Notes: generated by a model not told the origin, from the sequence alone. DNA of 64,000 nt from Acarospora socialis (GCA_025617375.2 JAMYGW020000005.1:310001-374000), one strand, 5' to 3'; positions 24,460 to 35,842 are shown, counted from the stretch's first letter. A program made the numbers and translations.

Positions 24460-26081
24460 TTACAGCTCGCCGTGGTCGTACTTGCTCAGGATCTCGTCCG
24501 CCTGCCCCGGTTGGGGTCTCGAGAGTTTGCCCTTGCTGATTTGATCGACTGCCACATCGAACCGTGCGCCCATAAAGTATGCAACGGCGATCTGCGACCA
24601 TTAGTGATGGCCGCTGTTAATATTGCAGAGGCAGCATACCATGACACATGAAATCAGGAAGAGTGTGCCCATGACTGTAATCATCATGTATATCGTGTCC
24701 CATTTCGCCTCGTCCATTGCCTTGGCCTTTGCGGTGTCCGCTGGTTGTAGCTGGCTCGTTAGTGGAGCCTCACTGGCTTGTTGCTGAACAATGGCGTTCG
24801 GGCTTTGCGAAGGGAATATTGACTCGATGAATTGCTCAATCTACAGATGAATCAGTCGCCAATGTCATGGTTATTGAACCGACCAAGAACTAACCCTGCC
24901 GCAAGCAATGCTGATCTTGAGGAAGTTTGGATCCTTTGGCGTATTCTTCTTGTGGATCTTCCGTGCGAACGTTCGGAAGACTTCGCACACAGTCTGTAGA
25001 TTCTGAGTAGACTGCACCATAATTCGACACGCGTCTCCCTTTTTGATCTTAACGTTTTTCTGGAAGATGGCCGGATTTCTGAAGACCAGCTCAAGGGTGG
25101 CGATGGCCATAGATTGAGGGATAGCAGCAAAGTTGAAGACGCTCTGCTCTTTGAGACCGGCTAGATAGAAGATGCATTCGTCCGCATGAGTAAGCGCGTT
25201 GAGGACCATCTCCGAGCTGCAGTTGAGCGCCGCTTCCAAGTTCTCCTTCTTGAACAGGTCCTCAAACTTATCTACATGCTTGCTCCAGATCTCCTTCGGA
25301 TAGAAGATGCGCTTGTCTTCCCAGTCTTCCCGGATATCCCGAATGATGTTGGTCTTTTGCAAGAACAAACCCATGGATTCCTGAAGGTGCGGTCGCTGCA
25401 GCAGTGCTGGATTTGCCAATTCGCTTTCCACGAAGAGTCGGGTAAGCCCTTCACCCACAAGACCAGCAACGTAATGACAGTAGAGATTGTAGTCCTCGAC
25501 AGTGTTCACGCCGACAGTGTTGTGCACTGCGGTCGCACAATAGTCTGCCATCCCGTTACCCATCTTGTGAGTGATGTCCTTGATGATTGTCCGATATGCA
25601 GGCTTGATCTTCTTGAACTCTTCAACGACGTTATTGAATTCAACAAGTAATTGCCTGTCCTTTTCTTCAGGACCGTTGCCATTATACGTCCAACCATCCT
25701 TCTCCAAAATGTCATCAAAGTGTCTAAGCAGTGGATCCTTCTCTTCTAGCGCAATGGTCATGTCATCTTCAATCGTGTCGAGCCCCCGCAAGATCAGGTA
25801 GAAAAGAGCGACAGGGACGAGCAATTCTGGATGAAGCTCCTGGATGACTGCGCTGAAACTTCTGCTTGTCTGATCGAGGAAATCGAAGCATCTGCGTAGC
25901 GGAATGGATTCCTTTTCTTCGTCTCGTTCGTGCACGGGTTGATGCCACACTTTCCTATATCTTGTGCGTCAAAGGGCAATTCGCGAAGACTGGGCTTGGA
26001 AGGGGGCCATGCACACCATTGAATGATATCTCTCAGCTCCTGGAGATGCACGATATAGTAAAGGACGTCGGCGACGCCCAT
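24460..26081 (-). CDS. ERG9: Squalene synthase (farnesyl-diphosphate farnesyltransferase)
   Basis: Model: complement(join(24460..24591, 24640..24840, 24895..25954, 26017..26081)), 485 residues. The three introns (48, 54 and 62 bp) restore one frame. The enzyme joins two farnesyl diphosphates into presqualene diphosphate and reduces it to squalene with NADPH, the first committed step of ergosterol synthesis at the ER membrane. The family N-terminus [12 protein letters not shown] is present. The first Asp-rich motif is D81TIEDD86, and the second metal-binding motif is [25 protein letters not shown] is the conserved substrate block. A C-terminal membrane anchor lies at about residues 424-450 ([16 protein letters not shown]...). 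The length fits fungal Erg9 (about 440-490). It is divergent from the DnaJ gene, with 506 bp between the starts. Confidence 0.96.
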
Positions 26082-26587
26082 CGTACCTTAGGGAAGGGAA
26101 AAGGTATGCCCTGCGCGGAACGGGGGTAGAGCGCTGCAGTGAAGATAGCGAACAAACCAAGTCTATAGACAAGATGAGTAGAAGAAGGTTTTGTTTTAGT
26201 CAAGTGAATTTACTCTATGAGAATTGGCGCACTCAAAGCCACTTGGAGAAGATATGGTCCTCGATGTGCAGTCGCATCAAGTACTGTAGCTCGAAGATCG
26301 ACCCCGTGTTAAGGATCCTTACCTGCTAGATTGCCTCACCGTACGGATTACCTACCGGGGTCGCCCTAAGACCATTCGAGTTAGGTGCTTACGGAACCCT
26401 GGCCGATATCAATCACAAGGAAAATACGGAGTGGGTATGCGCGTGTCAGTTCGACAACATACCGTCCTACAACATCTCTAACCAGCCAAATACCTTGGTA
26501 GTTATGCCAAAGTCAAGCCGTACTCTACTTCCTATGTAAACTACTATTTAGCATAATCCTTAACCAACTATCACCAAAGCATTCAAT
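26082..26587. promoter_or_regulatory. Shared divergent promoter, ERG9-like (-) and DnaJ-X (+)
   Basis: 506 bp between two divergent start codons. No coding content was seen. A tacggagt core of the recurrent TACGGAGTAC-like motif occurs near 26,425. I could not identify a sterol-response site with confidence. Confidence 0.5.
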
Positions 26588-28377
26588 ATGACGAAACCCG
26601 TGGACACTACGTATTACGAAGCTCTGGGCGTCCCTACCAATGCGACAGAGCTGGAGATCAAGAAGGCTTATAGGAAACTTGCAATCACCACACATCCAGG
26701 TACTACTAATCACCCGCCGATGCCTACTCTCCATGAGCTGACTTTCGCTTGTAGACAAGAACCCAGGAGATGAGACAGCTCATGCCAAGTTTCAAGCCGT
26801 ATGTTATCCGTCAGGTTTCTTGGCTGAGTTACTGACATGTACAATACAGATCGGCGAAGCGTATCAGGTTCTTAGCAACGAGGAGCTACGAAAACGATAT
26901 GATAAATTTGGCAAGGACCAGGCAGTACCTGGCGGCGGCTTCGGTAAAGATGGCATAACCATTTGTACTGCGAACCAGTGCTGACGCCTTCTTAGAGGAT
27001 CCTGCTGAGTTCTTCGGTATGATATTCGGGGGCGAAGCGTTTGTCGACCTTATCGGAGAGATATCACTGATGAAGGACCTGACGAAAACGATGGATATCA
27101 CAATGAAGCAGATGGAGGAGGAAGAGATAGCGGAGGAAGCAGACGCAAAGATCAAAGCTGCTGCCCAGAGTACGCCTGAGAAGAAGACCGTGAACGGCAA
27201 ATCAATCCCTTCAACCACCCCTGCCAGGGCTTCGTTTAGTCCCTCGGAGACAGCGGCGAAGGTAGAAGATCCACCATCGTTGGATACTGATGAAAGTCAC
27301 AGGTTCAGTGATCTTCACATATCTGATAGAAAAACTCCACTTGGCGGGAGAGCGTCGTCAGCATCAGGAACAAGTACACCGCGGAGGCAGTTTGGGCAGC
27401 AGGCCATCATGGAGAAGTCCGAAGAGGACGCCCGGATGGATGCCGCTGGGCTCACAGCCGAGGAGAAAGAGCTGCGGAAGAAAGAGAAAAAGAAGGGCTT
27501 GTCAAAAGAGCAGAGGGAAGAACTAGCTGCGTATGAAGCCGAGAGGAAGAAGATCCGAGACGAGCGAGTAGACACGCTGGCGAAGAAACTTATTGATCGG
27601 ATCAGCATATGGACCGAGACCGACAAGGGCAGCGACGTCACGAAAGCGTTCCAGGAGAAGACTCGATTAGAGGTTGAAAATCTCAAGATCGAATCCTTCG
27701 GCTTACAAATCCTCCACGCAATCGGCACCACCTACGTCCAAAAAGCAACCTCCTTCCTCAAATCTCAGAAGTTCCTCGGCATATCAGGCTTCTTCTCCCG
27801 ACTGAAAGACAAAGGTACCCTGGCCAAAGAGACATGGAACACCATCTCCACCGCGATCGACGCCCAGATGACGATGGAGGAGATGGCCAAGATGGAAGAG
27901 AAAGGCGGCGAAGACTGGACGGACGAGAAGAAAGCCGAATACGAAAAGCGGGTGACGGGCAAGATCCTGGCGGCCGCGTGGCGGGGAAGCAAGTACGAGA
28001 TACAAGGCGTGCTGCGAGACGTGTGCGACAAAGTGCTGAACGACAAGAACGTCAAGATGGAGAAGCGGATCGAACGGGCGCACGCGCTCGTCATCGCGGG
28101 CACAATATTCCAGAATGTAAGATACCCTCTATACCTATTAGCCACAGTCACTCACCTTTACGTATCGCAGGCGCAACGCGATCCGGACGACGAAGGTGAC
28201 TACATGGCCTTCGAACAACTGATGGCCGAGGCGGCGGCAAAGAAAGGTAAAGACGACAAGGACAAGGACAAGGAGAAGAAAGAGGGCAAGAAGAGCAAGA
28301 AAGACGAACCACTCGGCTCACATCGCCATTCTGTTTTCCATTCGCACGACAAGGCTCCCGGGGCGTCAGCAGCATAG
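26588..28377 (+). CDS. DnaJ (Hsp40) chaperone with DnaJ-X domain
   Basis: Model: join(26588..26699, 26755..26798, 26850..26943, 26996..28116, 28171..28377), 525 residues. The J domain is at residues about 8-75, with YYEALGV, helix [10 protein letters not shown] and the HPD motif at 36-38. Intron 1 splits the HPD Asp codon. A short G-rich linker (PGGGF) and [11 protein letters not shown] follow, then a charged coiled-coil region and the conserved X domain ending near [10 protein letters not shown]. The C-terminus is Lys-rich. The architecture is that of yeast Caj1/Djp1-type J proteins, which stimulate Hsp70 ATPase and, for Djp1, help peroxisomal import. The exact paralogue is not decided. Intron 4 (28117-28170, 54 bp) is a multiple of three without a stop. 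I removed it because the join [12 protein letters not shown] fits the family better. Confidence 0.92.
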
Positions 28378-28926
28378 CATGGGGTCAGGTGTCGTTTCGC
28401 GCGGGGCACGTCTTACTCCGCCTTTTTGGTTATCATGCTTCGTCCACGTTTGGGAGTTTTCTTGTTCTAGGGTCGAGCTTGCAAGCATCAGAGTGGTCGC
28501 GGCTCCTTATGTTTGATTTTGTCACGGTGCGAGCATGTGTGGGTTCTGGGAGACGATGTACGATGTGAGGCACATGCTTGGGCTTGTTGAGGGTCTCACC
28601 GTTGGGCATTGCCGGTTTGTTTGTTAGACGGCGCGAGTCACCATAGGTAGCCTAGCCAGACCTAATGAGTCGAGTTGAGGTAGACTGAGTACTCTAGGAT
28701 AATACGGTACATGGTAATGAGAGCGAACGCCAGATCGGCAGCTTAGACGAGGGGTATCTGGAATAAAAGGTACAGAATGAGATGCTCAGATCCATGAGTC
28801 AGAACGCCACGGCTACATCATAACACCAACCTCATCAGAACACCACCGACGGAACGACGAAAGCTAAGAGAGTAGTACCGAGATCTCACAAAGACTTTCA
28901 AAAACGATGCACATACTCCCCTAGCC
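28378..28926. other. Convergent intergenic region
   Basis: 549 bp between the 3' ends of the DnaJ-X gene and the next - strand gene. No ORF or RNA gene was recognised. It presumably holds both 3' untranslated regions. Confidence 0.6.
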
Positions 28927-30930
28927 CTAATCCACCGTGCCTATGTCGGGTGCTGCTACGGGTTCGACACCATTACCTCGCTCATCTTCGAGAGAAGCCT
29001 CGAAATGCAGGTCCTCACCCAGCGGATCCCTAGGCTCATCGAGCGCAGGCGACAACAATCCGCGCCGATGCAAAGTGTCGGGTTCGACTTCATCCGGCGT
29101 GAGAACTCTACCACCAACACTAAAGTCGCTGACTCGGACGTGGTAATCGAGTGCTTTCTGCGCTTCCTTGATCAGATCTTCCGTCCACCCGAGACACCTT
29201 TTGATACTCTGATTCATTTTCTGGCTGTCGACGAGTAGCTCCCTATGTTTCGAGAGATCCAGTTGCAGGCGCTTTTCGTCCTTGGCTCGGAGGCGTGCGT
29301 CGTGCTCGGCATAGGTGTTTGGAGTCATGATGCCGGCGTCGAGAAGGGAATCGTCGTCGGAGTATGGATCGTCCAGGTCGTCTTCTTCGGGCAGTTCGGA
29401 GAAGTCGCTTGCCGTGTCGGTCTCGCTGAGCATGGAGAGACCGCCGGCGGAGATGGAGCGCAATGAGGTTGCCATGGACAGGCGCCCGGACCGGGTAAGC
29501 CGTCGGTAGCGGCGGAGCTCGTTGTTCTGTTTTCGCATTTCTCGTTCTAGGGTCCTGTTAATGGCCAGTAGGGATGAATTGCTGATTTCGAGATCGAGAA
29601 CTTTGCGCTCACGTCGTGCGTTTGCTGCCAACTCGTTCATCTGTTGGAGTTTGTTCTGGGTCTGAGGAGCTTTTGAGGGGCTTTGCGGCATTGACATGCT
29701 ACCGGTATTGTCCTTGATTACCGCGGCGCCATCTGTAGTGCCCTCCTCAGGCGCTATCTCTGATCCAGTAGCATTGGTAGTTGCCGCTGTGAGTGATGCG
29801 GGGGGGTCTACTAAACGGAGACTTCTCCTCCTTGTGGGATTGGAGTCCAAGGAACTGATACTGCTGGCTTTTGCATGACTTACTCGACGAGACGTAGGTG
29901 TGCTAAGACTCGATCGACGTCCAAGGCCATCCTGGCTAGCATGTTGGCCGGTCGAAGGGATAAGCTCGATTTGATGTACTGTGCCATTGGGAACGAGAGG
30001 TGTGTAGCTGCGTGGTGATACCTTCTTCAGCGATGACGATCGCGAGATTCTCTGCTCCTCTTTCAGAGGTGATGGCGGGCGTTGTTGTAGATAAGGCTTC
30101 GGGTGCGTGTTGAAGGTCGCCAACCGCGGCGATGGTGTACTGGGGGACTCATGTGTGGTCTTTGGAGCCTTCGCTGATGTACTCTTTGATATGGGTATGT
30201 CGTTGGCATGAAAGAATTTGGACTTTGATTCTTCCTGGAGCGGTAAGGTAGGGGCACGATATTGTGGTAAGGCAAACCTTGAGTCATTACCGTCGATCCC
30301 GTTAGCGTCGACCAGACTCGGTGATTTGTGCTGTATGTTCGACCGCTGAGAAGGCCCTTGCGAAGATACGGAAGATCTTGCATCAGTGGCGTGGAAGAAC
30401 ATCGGCGAGCTCTCAGGGCTTGCGCCCATCCTTCCATATCCACTGAGTCCTTCAGAGCTCGGCGACAGTTTGCTGTATAGATCTGAGCTGGTGCCTTCAA
30501 TTATCATACTCCTCGGTCGTATTGCCATTCCGTTTGCCCCTCCAACTGTCCCAATTCCCGTACCAATGGTTCCCTTTGAACTTGGAGGTCCGTTGACCAT
30601 AGAAGTCGGTCGAGAGCTGTTGGGCGTGTCATTTGGAGTAGCTGTCGGGGTTGTCGACGCGCTGTCAACTCTAGCCTTCCTCGATCCAGATCTCGGCGTG
30701 ATGTTCGAGCTCAAGAACGTCTTCACCGGTGTTAAGATTTCTTCCCTCGAAGCTCCCTTTGGTCCTGCTCCGGGTTCGGTCAAGGGTGTTTGTCGGAGTC
30801 TCGGAGAAACGTAAGACTGCGGTGATCCGACTACCCTTGGCGTGAGAGGGGATTTGCTTGTCTTGGTCGTTGTGTTGATGGTTGGGATGAAAGGGCGTGC
30901 TTTCGAAGTGCTTTGTTTATAGTCTTGCAT
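28927..30930 (-). CDS. Coiled-coil, low-complexity protein of unknown function
   Basis: A single open frame of 667 residues from the ATG at 30,930. The frame stays open to 30,987, giving a possible 686-residue form, and an upstream exon cannot be excluded. I do not recognise the family. The N-terminal two thirds are Ser/Thr/Pro-rich with many SP/TP sites (ITPRSGSR, SPSTPSPR), probably disordered and phosphorylated. About 200 residues from the C-terminus lies a clear coiled coil (ARRERKVLDLEIS...LEREMRKQNNELRRYRR), then an acidic patch (SELPEEDDLDDPYSDDDS) and a second helix (AKDEKRLQLDLSKHRELL). This pattern suits a cytoskeletal or spindle/septum scaffold, but that is inference only. It is divergent from DNA polymerase kappa. 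Confidence 0.82.
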   Translation of the reverse strand: MQDYKQSTSKARPFIPTINTTTKTSKSPLTPRVVGSPQSYVSPRLRQTPLTEPGAGPKGASREEILTPVKTFLSSNITPRSGSRKARVDSASTTPTATPNDTPNSSRPTSMVNGPPSSKGTIGTGIGTVGGANGMAIRPRSMIIEGTSSDLYSKLSPSSEGLSGYGRMGASPESSPMFFHATDARSSVSSQGPSQRSNIQHKSPSLVDANGIDGNDSRFALPQYRAPTLPLQEESKSKFFHANDIPISKSTSAKAPKTTHESPSTPSPRLATFNTHPKPYLQQRPPSPLKEEQRISRSSSLKKVSPRSYTPLVPNGTVHQIELIPSTGQHASQDGLGRRSSLSTPTSRRVSHAKASSISSLDSNPTRRRSLRLVDPPASLTAATTNATGSEIAPEEGTTDGAAVIKDNTGSMSMPQSPSKAPQTQNKLQQMNELAANARRERKVLDLEISNSSLLAINRTLEREMRKQNNELRRYRRLTRSGRLSMATSLRSISAGGLSMLSETDTASDFSELPEEDDLDDPYSDDDSLLDAGIMTPNTYAEHDARLRAKDEKRLQLDLSKHRELLVDSQKMNQSIKRCLGWTEDLIKEAQKALDYHVRVSDFSVGGRVLTPDEVEPDTLHRRGLLSPALDEPRDPLGEDLHFEASLEDERGNGVEPVAAPDIGTVD

Positions 30931-31501
30931 GGTCGCATTATCGCCAGGTCGATGAGTAGTCGTTGAGCAGGTCTGTGGAACACGCATTATGGCATTACGG
31001 TTTCCTCGTCGTCGGATTCCTCACTACAATCGTGATTCTGATGGAAATTGGGAAGGCGAACTTGGTCATGGTTGCCCTCATCGGTTTGTCTGTTGATTCC
31101 GACGTAGCAACGCTAGCGTCATTATCGAAAGTCCTCGCCGAGTGATGACGAGGACATGTGATCTCGTGAAAGATATACGGAAATGAGTAGAGGGTTCATT
31201 AAGTTCTAATCGCATGCAATGAATCAATATAATTCAATAAGAGTATCTAGCAAATCACCAAGGCAGGTAGCTGAGTGGATCTGCAGTACATCACGATCTG
31301 CATACTGTGTGGTCTACAGGTTCCATACCTAAGAACTGCGGGGCGCGTCTCGGTCGCGTCGCTGCGTTGGAACCGTGGTTGACTGTGGCTTGAGCAGGGT
31401 TCCGTAAAGCCACATTTGGCCTGACTCGACAAGATCGATAACACAGGCATGATACCGTAGCAGATGCCTTTGCAACACCCTAAGCTCTTTGCTGGAATGT
31501 G
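30931..31501. promoter_or_regulatory. Divergent promoter, coiled-coil gene (-) and Pol kappa (+)
   Basis: 571 bp between the chosen start codons. No gene is supported. A tRNA-like A-box at 31,266 was examined and rejected (see rejected items). Confidence 0.5.
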
Positions 31502-33420
31502 ATGGCCGCTGCGGAACTTCAGCCAGCTCCTAATCCACTTCCAGAAGCTCAGATTGAGGAGCACGATACACTCAAGTATCATCTCTTAGGGCCATCCCTG
31601 ACAAAAGCCGGCCAAGATTCTGTTGACCAACAAAAGGCAGCGTCTCTGAAAGCATTGCGCGAAGTTGGCTCACAGCTGACGATCGGCAGGTCTCCGAAGT
31701 CATCTACAATGCCTCGAAAGGATCGAAGTTCTTCAATAACGAAGAGGTCAAGGACAAGAACCTCACGCAGAAGATCGAGCGGATCCTAACACGAAAACGA
31801 CATCTTGAGCGGATAGATCTCACCTCCGACTTGCGCAGAGCAGACGACTACATCGCCGAACTCGAGTTGTCAAGGGACCTTACCCAGACGGTAGTGCACA
31901 TCGACTGCGATGCATTTTACGCCGCGGTTGAAGAATTGGACAGACCGGAGCTCAAGCATGTGCCCATGGCTGTCGGCAAGGGTGTTCTCACAACATGCAA
32001 CTATCATGCACGTAAGTTCGGCTGCAGGAGTGGCATGGCGGGTTTCGTGGCGATGAAGCTATGTCCGAACCTCATCTGTCTGCCTCTCAACTTCGAAAAG
32101 TATACTGCAAAAGCGCAAGAAGTCAGAGAGATTCTGGCCGAGTACGATCCGAGATTTGAGAGTGCGAGCATTGATGAGGCGTATCTAAACATCACCCAGT
32201 ACTGTCAAGGAAAGCAGATGGATCCAGAGGATGTGGTGACGCAATTGCGGAAGGAAGTGGCAGAGAAAACCAAGATCACCATATCAGCCGGCATTGCGGC
32301 CAACGCCAAAATCGCAAAGATTGCCTCAAACAGGAACAAGCCAAATGGCCAGTTCCGCGTCGCCAACGACCGCACGACGATCCTTACATTCATGCGGGAT
32401 TTGCCCACCCGTAAAGTCAACGGCGTCGGCCGGGTCTTCGAACGCGAGCTAGACGCCATTGGTGTTAAAACGTGCGGAGACATCTACACTCAGCGCGCGT
32501 ATCTCTCCAAGCTATTCGGCGAAAAGGCCTTCCAGTTCCTCATGCAGTGCTATCTGGGTCTGGGAAGGACCCGCATCCAGCCGGCAGAGGAATACGAACG
32601 AAAGAGTGTCGGCACAGAAACCACGTTCCGGGATATGGGCGGTAAGGCGGAGTTGCGCGAGAAGCTGCGATGGATCGCCGAGGAGCTGGAAAAGGACCTC
32701 GCGCGAACCCACTTCCGAGGCCGGACCCTAGTTCTCAAAATCAAGCTCCACACATACGAGGTCTTAACACGGCAGGTGGTACTCCCAAAAGCCGTTCACC
32801 TAGCCGACGACCTCTACAACTACGCCCTTCCGATGATGGCAAAGCTCGAACGCGAGATCCCAGGCATGAAATTACGGCTCATGGGCCTGCGCTGCACGCA
32901 CCTCATCAGCACGCAGAAAGGCGGCATCGACTTCTTCGGCCTGCGACGACGAACCTCCTCCACAGACAGCATCACATCAAGCAAACGCAAAGCCGGAACT
33001 CTCCTCGAAGACGACAGCGCAGAATGGGAAGTCTGGCCGGAAGCCGAATTCGAAGAAGCGGCCCGGCAGGAGCTGCAGGACGACATGAACGAGCTGGAGC
33101 GGCTCAGCCAGGAAGGAGTCAATTCAGACGAGGAGAGGGAAGAGAACAATCGACGACGGAAACATGGACGGGAAATCTTGCCTAACCCACCGAAGCAGCG
33201 GCCAGATCAAGAGAAGGACGAAGTACGCCGGGCGGAGGAGTTTTGGGATTGCCCGATTTGCGCGAGGCCGCAAGCTGCCAGTGACAGGGCGTTTAATGAC
33301 CATATCGATTTCTGCCTGTCGAGACAGACGATTAAGGAGGCGGTTAGGGATACGTCGCCAACGATGGCGCAGGGACGGCTGCCGGACAGGGGGAAGAAGA
33401 GGAGGCTATTCTTTGGGTAG
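31502..33420 (+). CDS. DNA polymerase kappa (Y-family, DinB-like)
   Basis: Model: join(31502..31636, 31690..33420), 621 residues. It performs translesion synthesis past bulky lesions in the nucleus. Catalytic acidic residues are visible: D117 in VVHIDCDAFYAAVEE, and D207/E208 in SASIDEAY. The N-clasp block (LTKAGQDSVDQQKVSEVIYNAS..) precedes the palm, as in eukaryotic Pol kappa. The thumb/helix-hairpin-helix region (PTRKVNGVGRVFE) and little finger (SVGTETTF) follow in order. A C2HC ubiquitin-binding (UBZ/Rad18-type) zinc finger is at C566-x2-C569...H583-x3-C587, and the tail is basic (KKRRLFF). The 53-bp intron uses a GC donor (AAG|GCAGCG) with a CTGAC branch site and CAG acceptor. I chose it because it keeps the conserved DQQKVSE junction, whereas the nearest GT donor would delete DQQK. 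Confidence 0.95.
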
Positions 33421-33895
33421 TTTGGACGGTCTGTTTTACTAGTAGCACATTAGAGATAATGATCGGCGTTGTGAGGCATGGTGTGGAATTCCGGTCATTG
33501 GTCGGACAGCTGCATTGATACAGAAGCATAGTCTTTGCATGGGGCCATCTGAGATATTACTGGGATCCGGCATCTACAGAAGGCAGGAAATGGTATATCA
33601 GTACAGGGACCAGCGGGTAATCCCAAGCAAGTGGGGGAATCAGCTTTTGCCGTTCATCATACCTGCTGTAGGTGACCAAGAAGATGAAGAAGTGTCAGGG
33701 ACTGCAATATACATCCGTCCTCTTCATATGTTCGAAGAGACCTTCCATATCATGATACACTGCGGTAAGCAACGAAACCTTGCCAATTTGCGTTCAGGCA
33801 GATGCTATCAGCGTAAGACAGAGTACAATCGCTCAATAGCTTCGAGATGAACCTTTATCAAAACAACATGCACTATAGCTGTCACCTCGCCATCT
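33421..33895. other. Convergent intergenic region
   Basis: About 475 bp between the stop codons of the polymerase and the sulfurtransferase. Short open frames are present but none resembles a known protein. Confidence 0.6.
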
Positions 33896-35018
33896 TCACA
33901 CAAGTTTCTTGATCATACCGTCCGACTCCTTGACCCTTTGAGCCCATTCGCTGTAACAATCTCAAGTTAGCCTCTCCTCGAAGCACCGCAATCCGGAGCA
34001 AGATCAGCATCACCTACGTCCAACTGCCATCATACAACCTCCTACTCTCCGGCCTCCCAAACCCGGCTTCATTCAACGCCGCATCAATGACCGCCGCCGT
34101 GACGCCCGTGCCGCAACTACAGATAATTGGCCTTGTCGGATCCACGCCCTTGTCCTCGAACACCCTCCTCAACTCCTCGCCCGACAGGAGCGTCTTGTTC
34201 TTGGGGTCCAGCAGCTCCGACACCGGCACACTGATAGAGCCCGGGATATGGCCACTCGACAGGCCCGGCCGGGGCTCGGGCTCGGTGCCGGCCCAGCGAC
34301 CTTTACTCCGCGCGTCGAGCACCTGCACGCCCTCGGCGCCCTCTTTGCCATGATCAGCGGCCACCATCTTCATCTCGTCGAAAGCGACCACTTTGGACGC
34401 GTCGAGTTCCGGGACGGGGTAGTGTGATTTCTCCACCGTCGCGGGTTCGCCCGACTCGGTGGGGTAGCCCTGCTCGACCCACAGGCGGAAGTTATTCAGC
34501 AGGTGGACTTTCGGGTGGCCGAAGACTTTCAGCGTCCAGCCGACGCGCGGGGCGCTGAAGATGCCGAGTTCTTGCGTGTCATAGACGACGAGTTCGTCGT
34601 CTTGGCGGATGCCGAGGTCGGACATGGCGCGTGCGAATTCTTCCGGCGAGGGCAGCATGTGCGGGTAGGGCGAGGCATGGTCCTTGACGGCGTCGAGGTC
34701 GAAGAAGCGCGCGGAGGGGATGCGTTGCTCGCGGAAGACTTGGGCGCCGGTGCGGTGGTGAGGTTCGTTGGGGAGGAACCAGGATGCGCAGAGGGGGACG
34801 GTGCGTGGGGCGGTGGAGATTTTGGTCAGGACGTTCTTTTGGAGGGCGGCGGCGAGGGCGGAGGGGGTGACGATGTAGGAGGTCGAGAGGGAGATGCTGC
34901 GTTGTTGTTGGTTTGGGAGGTTGGATTGGAGGTGAGGGCGCAGTGGGGGAACTGTGGCTATAGCTCTGCCTGGCAGCTTAGAGGCCGCCGTGGAGCTTCT
35001 TAAAAGCGCTGAAGCCAT
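33896..35018 (-). CDS. Thiosulfate/3-mercaptopyruvate sulfurtransferase, tandem rhodanese, probably mitochondrial
   Basis: Model: complement(join(33896..33950, 34018..35018)), 351 residues. The 67-bp intron lies just before the last 19 residues (EWAQRVKESDGMIKKLV). Two rhodanese domains are present. The N-terminal, inactive one has ARFFDLDAVKDHASPYPHM. The C-terminal, active one has VLDARSKGRW.GT, GHIPGSISVP and the catalytic loop CGTGVTA. The family moves sulfur from mercaptopyruvate or thiosulfate to acceptors. The yeast relative Tum1 feeds tRNA thiolation. The start at 35,018 gives an Arg/Ser-rich, acid-free leader typical of mitochondrial targeting. The frame is open up to 35,066, so a longer form is possible. 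It is divergent from APC11 across 374 bp. Confidence 0.93.
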
Positions 35019-35392
35019 GCCTGCAGTCCGGAGAAGTTTATCTTGATCGGCATCACCGTGCGACACTGAACTTGGAAAGCTCTACATGTCACGAGCAATT
35101 GAATATAAGGAAAGGTCGAGTCAATTCTTCTCCAGCTCCCGGAGAAAGGAGGGGAAGCTCAAACAAGCCACGCCCGCACGTGCAGCAGCAGATCACGATC
35201 GTTTGCTTTTGGCAACGATAAGAGATTAGATTGGGGACCTCGATGTATAATTTATTAAAAGTAAACAGTGCCACTCTCATTCAGCAGCCTTGTCGATTTT
35301 CCACTTCTACCTCCCATTCTCATCCAATCGGGAAATTTCTCTAATAAGTCTGAAGTCCAGAATTCCGAGTTTCGACCGGCGTATCCCAGACC
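35019..35392. promoter_or_regulatory. Divergent promoter, sulfurtransferase (-) and APC11 (+)
   Basis: 374 bp between divergent start codons. No coding content was seen. A cacgtgc E-box-like site occurs at about 35,177. Confidence 0.45.
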
Positions 35393-35842
35393 ATGAAAGT
35401 CACCTTCAAGCAGTGGTTCGCCGTCGCCTCGTGGCGCTGGGACATGCCCGAAGACGAGGTGTGCGGCATCTGTCGTGTCCAGTTCGACGGAACCTGTCCG
35501 ACTTGCAAGTATCCTGGAGATGATTGTACTTTGCGTCAGTAACTCCTTCGACGATCATATCCTCCTTGTTCTCTACGCTATAGGGAAACTCCATATTGAC
35601 GCGGGAATGATACAGTAATCGGCAAATGTGGCCATTCCTTCCACATGGTATGTCAAGTGGAACCCTAACCGCTGCCGAGAGACTTAGGATTAATAGCTAT
35701 GCAGCACTGTCTTCTCACATGGATACAGCAAGACTCGTCGAAAGGGCTGTGTCCAATGTGCAGGCAAAGTAAGTGGTATGGATGTTGCGCTGAACTGGCT
35801 GACTATCATCTAGAGTTTGAATGGAAGCAGAGCGGTGACTAA
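35393..35842 (+). CDS. APC11: Anaphase-promoting complex subunit 11 (RING-H2)
   Basis: Model: join(35393..35534, 35616..35647, 35705..35768, 35814..35842), 88 residues, with exons of 142, 32, 64 and 29 bp. It is the catalytic RING subunit of the APC/C ubiquitin ligase that targets cyclins and securin for destruction. The diagnostic N-terminus is MKVTFKQWFAVASWRWDMPEDEVCGICR. The RING ligands follow in order: CGIC, CPTCKYPGDDC, GKCGHSFHMHC, CPMCR. The terminal FEWK is also typical of Apc11. Length is as expected (about 84-105). All introns have GT donors and CAG/TAG acceptors and the frame closes exactly. The gene converges on the cytochrome b5-like gene with only 160 bp between stops. Confidence 0.95.

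Noticed and set aside
27315-28151. Long - strand frames opposite the DnaJ-X gene
   Set aside because: Antisense shadows. The + strand frame has the J and X domains and proper introns.
31262-31335. tRNA-like stretch with a good A-box (tagctgagtgg) and a ggttcca B-box-like site
   Set aside because: The T arm pairs for only three bases, the B-box lacks the GGTTCRA core, and no acceptor stem could be paired. Probably chance.
34503-35003. 166-codon + strand frame opposite the sulfurtransferase
   Set aside because: Antisense shadow of a well-supported gene in GC-rich sequence.
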